DNA of 64,000 nt from Hepsetus odoe (Eukaryota; Chordata; Actinopteri; Characiformes; Hepsetidae). The position numbers and the translations under genes were made by a program. Shown piece by piece: positions 47,004-59,061 of this stretch. Under the pieces are notes generated by a model, which saw only the letters and a list, made by a program, of their open reading frames with translations, had not been told where the DNA came from and made no database searches. The stretch's first letter is position 1; each line of letters begins with the position of its first letter. Location of the stretch: positions 8,720,764 through 8,784,763 of the forward strand of contig CM029380.1 in NCBI GenBank assembly GCA_017165825.1, in the 5' to 3' direction.

Positions 47004-50000
47004 CTGCGGAAGAAAAGAGAATTAGAATAAAAACCAAAAATGACATGATGAGATCTTGGGAAATATAATAAAGGGTTATTCTTTTGCTCGGTTTGTTCTA
47101 ATGAATTTTTAACCAATGTTGATTTTGTTCATTATGTGCTAGCCTAGTGAAGACAGCGCCATGTCATCAACTTTCACCTTCTCTATTTCATAGGGTAATG
47201 ATGAGGGAATGGTTGTGCAAACCTTGATTTAACACTAGTTCATAGTTGCTGGTTTTGTGGTCCTGTTCAGAGTAATTGACCTTTTTCCAACAACTACTAT
47301 TGACTATTGTATTTGGCTTTATAATATTGTTATTAATTCATTAGTGGAGTGGCCTTCAAGCAGTGCTGGAGAACAGTAGGATAGAATGGAGGCCTTTGGC
47401 TACAGATCAGGCATAATTATCCACACCAGGGAATCACTGAGTCAGCCCCGACAGCTTTCCACCCACTGGTAACTGGAGACCGTGTGATTATTTCCTTGTT
47501 AATAAGGCATAGTTCACACGAGTGGTTGCTCCTCGTTTCCCAAGGATTGCATCATGTCAACAGCCTGACACGGGGCAATGGGGAAAAAACCCATTCAGGC
47601 TGCCCTTGGCACACTTTCCTAAGCTGTGCCAGCAGCCTGCCAGGACAAACCTTCCATTCAGAGTGGCAGATCGATCTATTTGCGGTGAGAGGGGAAGCTG
47701 GGCTTCAGCCTCAGATTTCACTGAGCTGGAGTGGGATTTTGCCCACACAGCATTTTGCACACGCCATTGAAGTGCAGGACTAGAGTAAGCAAAGAGTCCA
47801 TGTGTGGTCCATGCACACAGAAACCACACCATTACTCTGAAACCACTAACGTGCCACAGGCCCTCTGAGCAGCCTGGCCTAGGCATGTAAAACCTGGACT
47901 TTGTTACTGGACAAGATGAGGCTGCGCTAATGCTAATGAATTATCTTAAAGATGTACATTATATTGTAATTCAGACAAATGTCCACACACCTTTGTCTTT
48001 CAGTTGACTTATTTTTTTGCGTTGATGTATTATATTTTCTGCATCTTATTACTACAAGAGCAGCTGTTCAGGAGAAAGTAAAACAATGATAACATGCATG
48101 GCTTGTACTGCCAGAAAATAGCCACCTTTCAGACTGAATGCCATTCTTCAGACTGCCAGCATAACTCTTCTTCTTATCCATAGCCAAGATGTCTACATAG
48201 CCTCCAGTGGCTTTGATCACTCCAGCATGGATAGCTGCCCGGCAGATACTGGAGCTCTGGACACAGGGAGACAAAAGAGGTTTATTTCAGAGGTTTATTA
48301 ATGAACTGAACCCTTTCTCAGTACTACAGTTCCATTAAACTGGGTGATGTTCCACTGACCGTCATGCCAGTGGTTTTATATAGTCTCACTTTGTGAGGGT
48401 ACACACAGATCTGCTGCTAATTGCAGCACTGTATCACAGAACCCCTAACAGAATTAATCATATATGTTTATAACAGTCAAAAAAGCTGAAAAAAAAATCA
48501 GTAGGTCAGAAGCCTGAGTATACTGCAGCTCTGCTCCTTAAATTGCATATTTTCTTTTTTGTTTTGCTAAATAGTTTAAGTCATAAGCCTTTACTTAGAA
48601 GAAGTGGGTAAAAACAGCCCTTACTTAGTAAACATTTACATTTACAGCATTTAGCAGTTTGAATTTAACACTCTTATCCAGAGCCACTTAAATTTTCTAA
48701 CAGTCCCCCTGGAGCAACTTGGGGTTAAGGGTTTTGCTCAGGAACCCAATGGTAGTAAGGCTGTAGGTGGGATTTAAACCTGCAACGTCTTGGTCTAGGA
48801 AATACTGTTCAGCAGTCTGTTCCAGGGGAACCCAGACAGATGACATCACTGTATGGGTCATGCAATACTTTGACGCAGTTATAGCATGTCCAGCTCTGGG
48901 TATGTAGATCAATCTGGGAATCTGGCTCCAGAGCCTCATGCACTCACCAGCCTTATCTGAAGCTTAAAGTAGGCCTCATTCATCTCTTTTCCAGCCAGGC
49001 CAGAACCCATGCATTCTCCACTCAAAAACAGTGCAGGGCAGCTGGACTGGTGCCTAGCTCCCTTTTAGTGCCCCAAATCCCCTCAAACATGTCCCCTTGA
49101 AGTAATTAGAGTGTGACACATCTACCATATCTGAGTGCTTATGCTATATTAGTGCTGTCATCTCATTGCTGATGCATTAAGGACAGCACTTTCCCTAATG
49201 GTCAACTTCATTAAATACTAGGTTAAGGCCAGTGAGTTACGAGAGTTAATTAGTTTTTGTTTGAGTCCCTGGAGAGAGCTCTGAACTGTGGCCAATTGGA
49301 AGGGCACAGGGCTTTTACAGTGGAATGTGATAGACAGGCCAAAAGGGAGTAAGTTCAAATGAGTTTATCCACAGTAAATGCAAGCCTCTATCCCAGGATC
49401 ACACAGACATAGTGCTATATGGAGCAGGATTCTTTGGGGTGATGGTGATAGGAATGGGCCACATATATGAAAATGACTATTCTTGTCATTGCGAGGTCAC
49501 AGCACAGCACACAGTGAACCACAACGAAATTGGACCTCTGCATTTAACCCATGCTAATACTGTGCAGCAGGGGGCAGCTATGAAAGCTGCCCGGGGAGCA
49601 GTGACGGGGACGGTACCTTGCTCAAGGGTACCTCACGGCAACCTACTGGTAAGGAGTTTGAAGCCACAATCTTCCGATCCTGTGGCCAACTCCCTAACCA
49701 CTAGGCCACCACTGCCTATATCATTAAATAGACTGTTTTGATAGCTTTACATGTCCCTTACAGGTGACATAAATGATAAAGACATAAACAATTAATTTGA
49801 TTAAGGTGGGAAAATTAAGCTTTTAATCTAATGTGAGAAAAAAGGTCCAAGCAGTACTTTCAGAGGGATTATAGCCTAAGCTACTGAATTAGTGAGAACA
49901 GAGTGTATGACACTGTCCCAGCTATTATCTCAGAGCAGACTACCTGGTTCAGAGTGAGTATGCTCTAGGAGCTGACTCTGAGTCTGCATAACCTCCTCAG

Positions 50001-53000
50001 CTGTTGCTCTGTAGTCAGTTTAAGCTCAAGGAGAATGCTATAGCACCACAAAAAACTTAAGCCCACTTAAGTTTTCTTACGTGTGTATAGACCCAAGCAG
50101 TTACTACTTACATCAGTGTAAATGTTGGTGCCAATCACGGGAGCCCAGTATGAAGGGTGATTCTTGCAGTCAGCTGGGCAGTGCACCCTGATTAAGTTAA
50201 AATGTAAAAATGTTTAAAGAGAACACACTTCAGCAAACTTTAATGTGAAACTATTGTTTATTTGCTGTATGAAACTTACTATAATGAACAAAAGAACAGT
50301 GTGAAACATGTGGCCAGTGCTAAAGTTTATATTTGATGTCTATCTTGACCAAATAAAAGTAAATTGTGCACTAAAAATATTTGGAAAAGGTCATTTAAGT
50401 TACCTGCACATGATCTGTTGATTTACTTTTACATATAAAACTAACCAAAAATGTAATTTGTAACATTTGAGTAAAACTATACAGAACTAGGCCCATTTAT
50501 GTGCAATAACTGAGGTACTATACCTTGGACAATATGAGAAAGAGTCTGTGAATGGGCAAATCTCAGCAACAGTGGAATAGCAGTCCACTGACTTTACTAT
50601 AACGAAAAAGAAAAAAAAACCTCCATGTTATATCCACAAAATCAGAAAAATCAAAAACACAAATGCAATTCTCAAGAAAGTTAAATTCACTTACTTTCCA
50701 CATTTGCGACAACAAATGCATTGCCAGGTTTATATTTGCTGTAAAGGGAAATAAAGCTATTGACTTGACAAAGAGCAGATTCATAACATGCTGTATTGGT
50801 GAGCTACTCTGTAGCCATAAAAGGTAACAGACAATTCTAAAAACACTGCATACCTCAAAGACTCGACGCCATTCTTTGTTGCTTTAACAAAGAAGGGAAA
50901 GCTCTCTTTCCTTGTGATATCCACCAGGCCACCATTGTTGTCAATGACCCCATGGTGGATTGCAGCACGACAAATGCTAGATTGCTGTAAGAAAAAGAAA
51001 CACAAATCTTTAGACTGGAAAACACTTGTTTTAAAGGCATAAATTAAACTTCTATAATCTAAAGCCAAATGACTTACCACATCATAGTACAATGTGCCCC
51101 ACACTTTTGCTTTGCTGTACAGACAGTTGGCTGGGCAGTTGTATCTAAAGGAATTTCAGACATTCTTTGAGTAAGAGATCTAGAAAATTCTAACTGTAAC
51201 TCCTTAGAGTTATAAGTTTATAGTTACTGACCTATTGCAGGTTGCTCCCTTGCACTTATCCCTCATTTTGGTTTCACATTTGATATTTTGAGCTATAGAG
51301 GAAATTATGTGAAATTAATTAAATAAAGCACAGTGGTCACATGAGAAAATGAAAAGTATGGACATAATCTGTACAGTTTAAGCTCTACCTATGAGTGATT
51401 CCAACATTTGTTCTGCAAATCTGAGCATTAGTGCCACACTTACTAAGGAAACTGGTCCGTGTGGGGGATGAGGTCTTTTGAGCAGGCTTCTTGGGAGCAG
51501 GCTTGGGTTTAGGCTTGGAGGGGGTGGTCCGAAGTTGAACTGGCTCCTGGGGCTTCTCCACCTCATTCATGTCTGGAGTTTCAGGACGCTCAGGGTGTCC
51601 TGAACGCAATTCAAAACCAAGTTAGATACTTTATATTGTTACCTAGTCAAAACTTCCTAACATAAAGGAAAATAAACATGGATATACATTTAAGTTAAGA
51701 AAACTAATTTAACACTGCCAAATTTTTATTTGTGTAACACTACACACAATCATTAGCAGGGCTATGTGTAATGCCTTTTTGCAGGTAAATGCTTACCCTT
51801 GTAGCAAAGGTTGTCTCTGCATCCTCCACCATAGCTGGGGGGGCACTGTGAACAAGGACGTCCAGGTTGATAAGGAGCCTCCCCGATCCAGTTTCCCCTG
51901 TTGGTCACCAGTAGTGTAAGTAATTATTCAACCTGCAGGCTTCACCTAGCACACAACTTCACCTAGTACACAACAAGCTCTCCGGACGACGTTTCCCACA
52001 ACTGATGTGAGCAAGTTGATTTTTTTGTTTACTTTCCAACACTAAATAGATGGAACTTTAAGCATGGGGTCTCCTAACTACAATTATTTGATTGCAGGAT
52101 TATATTAAGTAGTGCATAAATTAAATGTCAGGAAAGAATTAAAATATGTGTCTCACTTTGGTGAGTAGTTGCACACAAGGTAGATAGCATTCTCCCAAAT
52201 TTCTCCCCACACGTTCATGCGTGGACATGTGTGTACAGCACAGCCTATGCGACTGGTGGTTGCCCACACCAACTGCAAAAGAAAAGACACAGCCATCACT
52301 ACAATGGTCTATATTCAAACCTAACACAATGGCAGATGTGTTGTCAGTTAGACAGCTTCCTCACATTACTCAGCAGTTTCCTGACATTCTGGGAGTCAGG
52401 ATGCTAGGGTATCATGATTGCTTAAAAATCCAAGCGCTCATAATGTAGGGCACAATAATTAGAGCCCCAAAGCCACAACAAGCATATTTTTACAGAACGT
52501 GCCTTATAAAATAACACTGATGGCTTTGCAAAAAACACACACAAAAAAACCTGTTTGGTATAGAAACACATTTTTTGCATTTATTTATTTTTTCGTATTT
52601 AATTACTGTTGCCTAATTATATAGACATGTTTTTGGGATCCCCCTATAAAAATCCTTTTTAAAGTAGCTTTTGCTATTTGTTTCAGATTACAATGAATTA
52701 ATAAACATTCATGCTTTTTCATTTTCTTTTTCATATTATGAAGTAGTCCTGTCCAGGTTATTCTCTTACCATGAGACCACTGAGTGCTGGATAAGGTTCT
52801 AGCACCTGCTGTGACCATGGTTAGAATAAATTACCAGGCTCAAAAAATTTTTAAAAAGTTCATATGAAACAGGGATCAAAGTATAATGTTTATAAAGACT
52901 TCCCAATGTTAAAAAGCAAACCTTATAAACCAAAGAATCAAACCTTTGGTGACCTAAACCAGAATCCGGATCATGGTCTGCTGGCCTAGAACAGGAGGTA

Positions 53001-55677
53001 TATACTGAGCCAAGAAGACCCACTGACCTCTTTGTATGTGTTTTGTATCTCTTTTTCCACCCCACCATCCCTACCCCCTCCAGTTGGCCCTGCTCCTGCA
53101 GCAGGAAGTAGCTACTCCCCTGGCTGGACCTATATGGCTAGATTGATGTGCCCATGGGGGCCATGAGGAGAGACTGCCCCTTTCATTCAGAGCGGAAGGA
53201 CCTGCAGATCAAGTGTGACCGGTATCAGTTTCATGTAAACTTGTACACATTTGTCCTCACTCTCCTTACAAATGAAGCAATGCTGGCATGAAGATCATTG
53301 ACTTTGAGCTGAGGTTCTGGCTTTTTTATGGTGAAAACAAGCATAACTGGGTTCAGCAAGTTCACTAACACTGCACATGCCTGAATGGTCAGACTAGTAA
53401 ATGAATGGGAAGTGCTTACTCAGAATTTCTCCCTCACGTGCAATTAAACTGCATAGGGGGTTTGTATGCAGTTCTCTCAGAGCAGACGCTGAAGAGTGGT
53501 TTTTCTCTCCTTCCAAGGAATGTACTTCCTGTCTAAGGGCCAAGAAGAGGCCACAATAATGTCAACCATGGTACAGTGATTCAGCAAAGACACTGGCCAA
53601 AGAGCCATCTTCTCTTACTGCCCTGTTCCTGTGCTGAGGTTAAGAGCGAGTTTGACCTTTGTGGAACAAATCGACACCAAGAAGATAAGAACGGGGCAGA
53701 ATGGTAGCCACTGCAAACCTGCTGCCACTGCTAAAAGCATTAGAGAAAGACAGAAGATGGCAGAATGAGTACATGGTGTCTTGGCATGGTTCCCTTTTGT
53801 CCTTCATAGGAATCCAGGTCAAATAAGAAAATTATCCAGTAGTCTGGGAACTGCTTCCAGATGTCTGTGACCTTATTTTCTGACAGGGTGTGTTTTCACA
53901 AACCCATCCCAGCTGCTAATAAAGTCTACAAAATCCTGCTGCCACTGTTCTCACACATACACCTCCATATGCCCCTATCTGTTAAAATAGATTACAATAA
54001 TTGTTAAAGGCTCCTTTTTAAGGTTGCACTTCAGTTCAGCATAATGAAATTTCATACATATTTGTTTCAAAGTAGGTAGCAAATAATACATTTTTTTCAG
54101 CGATGATGAGTATCTCTGAAACAAGTTGGATACTTTTCATTTACAGAGCCAGAACAATTTTCTTGCCAGTTTCATTGCTTTTTTTCCTCTGCCTATGTGC
54201 CTCAGGGCTGCAGTGCACATGTTGTTTTTAGGAAAGGCCTGTAATACTTGTCTCCACAAGTGCACCGGTCACACATGCTGCTTGTTAAGATGACCAAAAG
54301 GAGAGTCTCGTACTGCCAAGGGCTGTTTTGAGAAAGGGCAAAAAATGGCATTTGCAGCAAATGGAAAAACTCTGATTTAAATTATTTACTTCCACTATGA
54401 AAGTAATGAAAGTATGAAGTATGAAAGTTCAAGGATGGAAGATCCAATGTGAGCAAATAGTCAGAACCAAAAATAAGGCAAATATTAGAGTCTGACCACT
54501 AAAACAGTTGGCTGTTCTAACTGTCAGATCTACTTAGCCTGACATAATGGCATGCACAGACACACATATAAAGACACCATCAAAACACAGTGAACACATT
54601 TTGAATACAGTGCATACATTTCTCTTGCTTCATTATTTATTAATAAACTATCTAGCTCTCTCACCTGTGTATAGTGGGTACACATAGGACCGGAGCAGCG
54701 CTCAGGACACCAAGGGTTGCACTCATGGGGGTAAGGGTATGTGTAGTCCTTTACCTCATCATACCAGGCTTGGACGTGGTAGGCAGGAGAACGGTACCTG
54801 TTAGAGTGGACAAAAAATTTCAGAAAGTTCAGAAAGCACTATGGCTCTGCATGTAGTGACTAACAATAATCTGACTGAGAACAAAGACAGCTTTCAGACA
54901 GCTTTTTCTTTGCACAGAAGGTCAGCAGTAGTGAAAAACATCTTATGTTAATTGTATCACCATATTAGCTTTTCCCATGCTGATTGTAACCATTCACAAA
55001 GTTGTTTTTATAGTTATAGATGAATGTTCCAATGAGTTTTGATGAATCGAGGCAGCTGTGAAATTCAATTGTACAATTCTGTCTACGTTGTGCAGCCTTA
55101 GTCAGTACTCATCTAAAGAGTAGCCCTCTGACGCACAGCCCAGATTATTGCTCCAGTGTAAATACCCCTTGTCCCCCTGACCAATCAATTAGGTCTGCTC
55201 ACTGTAAACATTGCTTTATACGGCACTAAGACAGAGGGATATAAAAAAATAAACAACTTTCCACTAGCATCAGACGAGAGAGTAAGGTTAGGGGAATGAA
55301 AGAAGTCCTGGAATGGCACCCGCACTCAGGGTGCAGGAGATTGATTGAGAATAGAATACCAATACTTCTGTGTAGAAGATCACACCCTGCCACACACACA
55401 CACACACACACACATTAGGTTTCACAGTGCACATTGTGTGAACGCACTTTTGAAACCTTCACTGCTGTTTTTACTTACAGAACAGATGTAAGGTTGTAAG
55501 TTAAGACTATGTAAACAATTAAAAGTTTAAGGCTTTAAGGCTTTATACCTACAACGCATCTGATTGTATTACAGGAAATATACTTTCAGTGTGATGTGAT
55601 GATCCACAGAATTAAGATATTTTTTAGGAAAACAGTGTGTACTCCTTCTGCAGTGAATTTGTTCTAGAGGCCTAGGC

Positions 55678-55762
<85 letters not shown>

Positions 55763-55898
55763 ATACCTGCCCCAGTGCACTGCCAGGTTCTGACCAATGG
55801 ACATCAGCAGGTCTTGTGGCCCATGCTCCCACTGACATTGTTCAGCCCAGTGTGTAGCTGAACGCTCCAGTTCATCATCCCATATCTGCACACACACA

Positions 55899-55965
<67 letters not shown>

Positions 55966-56353
55966 CTGAAACATCTCTTTCAATACAACCCCCCTGTCAG
56001 CATAGCACAGCTTTCTTCACCTACAATATGCAGAAACATACAGGATTGTGTGAACAAATCCTTTGTTTAGTCCTGCTCACTAACGCTTTCACCATAATTG
56101 AAATGGACTGAACCCCTCAATGTAATAAAAACACACCAACTCCACCAAAAGTGATATGAGAGCCTGGCTAGTGTAAATCGCCTGTAATCAGGGATAAATG
56201 AAACACATTTCTCTGGCTTATTTCTCCACCTAAGGAGGTTGGGAGAGGGGGTGTGGGTAATACACACACACATGCATACTTACACCCACACTGTCGAAGA
56301 GCTCCCTGTACCTCCTCAGTACACTCAGTAAATTTCCAACATGGTGTTAAACT

Positions 56354-56401
<48 letters not shown>

Positions 56402-58976
56402 TACACAACCTATAACTCCTGTTCTGTGCAGTGTCGAGTGCTGAGGTGTTGGCTGCCTCTAGGCTGTGCAGAGTGTGTTGAAACCGTTGGGTTATTCACT
56501 GAGATCTGGCACAGAACCGGTCCTGTGTGGAATCGTTCCCAACCTGCCTAACCAACTAAAACTCTGCCTCTTCAGCTCATCCCTTCCACAATCCCTCCTT
56601 TTTCAATAATGCATTCTTTCAAACAGCCTACCTGAACTAGAAAAACTATTCTGCATTAACCTACATTAATCAAAGAAAGTGAAATGTGCGCTGCTCAAAA
56701 AATAGAGATACCTCTTTTTAAAACAACACATAGCACTGTCTCTGATTAATTGGTGACCCACTTACTTCATTTATTCTAAAATTGGCCAATACAGTAGGTT
56801 TTTCCTTGAATGTTGTTCACTCACTGAGCTCAAGATGCAAAGGCCAGCTGGCAACATGTTTTGAACTATTCCATTTACTCGTCATTGTTTACAAACAGTG
56901 AAACCAGAGGCTCTGTATATAAAGGATGAGTGAGGATGTTTCTCAAGGCTCTTGGGCTTCAATGATACAAATGTTTGTAGGCGATAATATAAATATGTCA
57001 GGGGTATGATTTCTTTGTGGAACCTAAAATAAAACATACAACTCTGTTTTCCGCCATCCTTCAACCAAACTTTGGTCACTGGACATGTAAACAAAAACAC
57101 TGGCATTTTAAAGCAATGTGAAAAGCAAATGTATTCCCCTTACCTCAGATGTGGTCAGTCAAACAAGACATGTTTTGTGTTTGATGTTCTTTCGTTTTAC
57201 ACTGTAGCTAAAAAGCTAAAAACATGGAAAATCATAACAGGTCTATAGATGGGGTAAGGGGAATAGTGGCAAAATTCTGCTTTGATAAGTATTACAAATG
57301 TAAACATATTTTTCTTTTTAGAATTATAAATGTCTAAATTACGACTATGTCTATATGTCCTTTTTCAACAGTGCTGTTTATATATATTATAACAAAGCAA
57401 CCTGTTTCCCAAATCAACTTAATGTTAAGATCATCCTAACTGGCAGAGAGGGCGTTCAATGTAAAGCTTAAAAAAATAGAACAAGGCTACTTTTTGGAAA
57501 CCCCTTTGCAAAATATACAGGCCTTAACTTAATTCTCTATTTTCAAATTTCCAAAAAAACTCAATTAAAATTTATATATACAAAATCACCACTATACCAT
57601 GTTTGGCAATAAATATTAAAAGTCACTCGTTTTAACATCCATTTTGGTATTCTTTAATCAACATCTGTTAACATGCAAAGAGCAAAAAACTGAACACAGC
57701 TCAGATTTTAAGTGCTTAGTTAGCCTCTTTGGCTGTGCATGCTGTGCCTTCAGTTCTGCACTGGCATCGAATTCTCTCTCTCTCTCTCTGTCTGGCTCCC
57801 TCAGCATGTAGCACAGACTCAGTGTAATTATCTTCACAGTAAAGCGGCCGCACAGCGCCACGCTGGCAGCCTAACCTCGTGAGTTCACCTTTTCCTACAA
57901 AGATCACACTCATAAAATGAACACTTTCTTCATGTTTGGGTCAAACTCAAGCACCTGACAGACACTCTTGAGAGTCTTCCAGCCTCAGTGAAGTGGTGAC
58001 TGCATCAGCAGGATGACGCAGAATACAAACACCAACAAACTATGCTAGCTCTGTTTATAATTCAGCATGCTGTTTAGAATAGTCTGCACAAGTGGTTGGC
58101 ATTAAAGCGACAGCGGCTTTAGTACTGGACATACTCCACATGCTGTGTACACATTTTCATGCAAAAATGCTCCTGAGATCCACACATAATACATCACATT
58201 TTAAATTTCATAATCATTTTGTTCAGCTTTCCCCAGCCAACGCATGTTAAGTCTCAGGTGTTTGCTTCTTTAGTATCGACCTGAGGCTGAGAAGTCTCTA
58301 TAGTCAATATTATATACTGTTAAAAATAAAAACACATCTCATACCCTAAATGATGATTCGTAATGGGCCCAAAATGTACTATTTCATTTTTCCTGAGGAA
58401 TTCATACATTTTATACATTCCCATTTACACACTTTTCTTTATACATTTGAAATAAACAGGCTGTTTTGGATACTGTCCCATGAAGACAGATATGTGTTAA
58501 AACCATTCTGACTAGTTGCCATGTATTGCTCTTTATTGATAAAGCAGTGGAATAAAAACACTCCTTATAGCCTAAAACACATATATGGATACATGTTTGT
58601 GTATTGAGAGTGGGTGGTATTAACCACTTTGACCCATAGTAAACTAAACATAGTAACATAGTAACATACTAAACTAAAGCCAGTAACATATTGCACAAGC
58701 TGCCTTCTGCTTTTCCTGTGCACTTACCATGTACTCCATGTTGGAGGCAGTGGGGTAGACACCTCCTCTCAGCTTGTTATGGAGGGCCAGGATCTCCTCT
58801 CTGTCTGACCACTGGATAGCCCTGCGGACACGTGTGGCAGAAGCTGTGTTGTTGGGCTGCAGCTCTTCCTCATAGCGGCTCAGCAGATGCCTTAGCTCTG
58901 CTGAGTCTGGCAGGAAGAGGGCTATGGCCATTTTGGTGGCCAACACCAGGATGGCCAGGGGGAGCAGTCTAGACAT
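46952..58976 (-). CDS. crispld2: Cysteine-rich secretory protein LCCL domain-containing 2
   Basis: A secreted glycoprotein with one CAP (SCP) domain and two LCCL domains. In mammals it is an LPS-binding, matrix-associated factor linked to craniofacial and lung development. Fourteen coding exons join in phase, in transcript order: 58976-58728, 55885-55767, 54797-54665, 52272-52157, 51897-51797, 51599-51444, 51292-51232, 51144-51078, 50984-50854, 50738-50695, 50596-50524, 50187-50112, 48256-48126 and 47003-46952. Total 1509 nt, or 502 residues; human CRISPLD2 has 497. Residues 1-20 are a signal peptide. RVRR at 49-52 is a furin-type site, also present in human. The CAP domain covers about 60-205, with HNKLR, IGQNL, HYTQLVW and VCNYSP. 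A Lys/Pro-rich linker lies at about 241-291. The LCCL domains cover about 297-390 and 410-500, each with SSICRAAIH. CNPWCPERCSGPMC and GNWIGEAPY favour CRISPLD2 over CRISPLD1. Confidence 0.96.
48126..48256 (-). CDS. crispld2: crispld2 exon 14, second LCCL core
   Basis: 131 nt encoding SSSICRAAIHAGVIKATGGY and VDILAMDKKKSYAGSLKNGI. The donor is GTGGCT, weaker than all others in the gene, but it is the only one that fits the phase of the last exon. Confidence 0.94.
48632..48800 (-). mobile_element. V-SINE-like copy, family 2, partial
   Basis: Read on +, it begins with the reversed tail (ACATTTACATTTACAGCATT) and continues through CACTCTTATCCAGAGCCACT and CCCCCTGGAGCAACTTGGGG. The head is lost after about 48800. 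It lies in crispld2 intron 13. Confidence 0.82.
49468..49720 (-). mobile_element. SINE family 1, near-complete copy
   Basis: The tail GAAAATGACTATTCTTGTCA is on the left and the head (CCCTAACCACTAGGCCACCA on +) on the right, with the GGTACCTTGCTCAAGGGTAC block between. It lies in crispld2 intron 13. Confidence 0.88.
50112..50187 (-). CDS. crispld2: crispld2 exon 13, second LCCL start
   Basis: 76 nt; it encodes VHCPADCKNHPSYWAPVIGT and NIYTD and ends in phase 0 at GTAAGT. Confidence 0.94.
50524..50596 (-). CDS. crispld2: crispld2 exon 12, inter-LCCL segment
   Basis: 73 nt; it encodes KSVDCYSTVAEICPF and ends in SYCP plus a split Arg codon. It aligns with DLDCYTTVAQLCPF of the human protein. 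Confidence 0.92.
50695..50738 (-). CDS. crispld2: crispld2 exon 11, end of first LCCL
   Basis: A 44-nt microexon encoding KYKPGNAFVVANVE. Both phases fit the neighbouring exons. Confidence 0.9.
50854..50984 (-). CDS. crispld2: crispld2 exon 10, first LCCL core
   Basis: 131 nt; QSSICRAAIHHGVIDNNGGL, then VDIT, PFFVK and NGVESL. The length equals that of exon 14, reflecting the duplicated LCCL domain. Confidence 0.96.
51078..51144 (-). CDS. crispld2: crispld2 exon 9, first LCCL start
   Basis: 67 nt; it encodes YNCPANCLYSKAKVWGTLYY and DV, with LCCL cysteines. Confidence 0.94.
51232..51292 (-). CDS. crispld2: crispld2 exon 8
   Basis: 61 nt; QNIKCETKMRDKCKGATCN, matching the CDTKMKDRCKGSTCNRY segment of the human protein. 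Confidence 0.93.
51444..51599 (-). CDS. crispld2: crispld2 exon 7, Lys/Pro-rich linker
   Basis: 156 nt ending at a perfect GTAAGT donor. The conserved PDMNEVE is followed by KPKPKPAPKKPAQK, a basic linker that links the CAP and LCCL domains and is not seen in the human protein. Confidence 0.93.
51797..51897 (-). CDS. crispld2: crispld2 exon 6, CAP-to-linker cysteine segment
   Basis: 101 nt; GNWIGEAPYQPGRPCSQCPP, then SYGGGCRDNLCYK. Highly conserved. Confidence 0.96.
52157..52272 (-). CDS. crispld2: crispld2 exon 5, CAP domain C-terminal half
   Basis: 116 nt; LVWATTSRIGCAVHTC and the CAP signature YLVCNYSP. A family Lys/Arg-Lys pair reads PRM here. Confidence 0.96.
54665..54797 (-). CDS. crispld2: crispld2 exon 4, CAP domain
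   Basis: 133 nt; YRSPAYHVQAWYDEVKDYTY, then CNPWCPERCSGPMCTHYTQ. CTHYTQ with the next exon forms the CAP signature HYTQLVW. Confidence 0.97.
55391..55414. repeat. (CA)n microsatellite
   Basis: About 12 CA units in crispld2 intron 3. Confidence 0.95.
55680..55760. repeat. (GT)n microsatellite next to crispld2 exon 3 donor
   Basis: About 40 GT units with two GTAT interruptions. On the transcript strand it is a CA-rich tract starting about six bases inside the intron. Confidence 0.97.
55767..55885 (-). CDS. crispld2: crispld2 exon 3, CAP domain N-terminal half
   Basis: 119 nt; IWDDELERSATHWAEQCQWE, then IGQNLAVHWGR. The exon lies between two long CA/GT tracts. On the transcript strand the acceptor is preceded directly by (TG)n, and no pyrimidine-rich tract is seen. 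Confidence 0.95.
55887..55964. repeat. (CA)n microsatellite next to crispld2 exon 3 acceptor
   Basis: About 37 CA units, with GC and TA breaks near the exon. Together with 55680-55760 it brackets exon 3. Confidence 0.97.
56355..56398. repeat. (CA)n microsatellite
   Basis: About 21 CA units in crispld2 intron 2. Confidence 0.97.
56400..58727. other. crispld2 intron 2, remainder
   Basis: AT-rich, without a recognisable gene or transposon. A short (CT)n lies at 57772-57790. Confidence 0.6.
58728..58976 (-). CDS. crispld2: crispld2 exon 2, signal peptide and CAP start
   Basis: The ATG at 58976 begins MSRLLPLAILVLATKMAIAL, a good signal peptide, then residues to 83 ending in TASNMEYM at a GTAAGT donor. 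An in-frame ATG lies further upstream at 59078, outside the inferred exon. RVRR at 49-52 is a furin-type site. Confidence 0.93.
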
Positions 58977-59061
58977 GGCAGCAATTGGAAGAGAGGCTTG
59001 AGGTGGTTTGTGGCTGGGGTGGTCTGTGGTTGTATGTGAGGGCAGCCACGAGGTGTCAAGT
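58977..59061 (-). other. crispld2: crispld2 5' UTR part of exon 2
   Basis: The acceptor CTCTCCCCTCAG (ending opposite 59062) fits a non-coding first exon upstream. Confidence 0.7.

Noticed and set aside
53040..53900. GC-richer patch in crispld2 intron 4 that could be a pseudogene or retroelement
   Set aside because: Translations in all frames showed no recognisable protein, so it is not listed as a feature.
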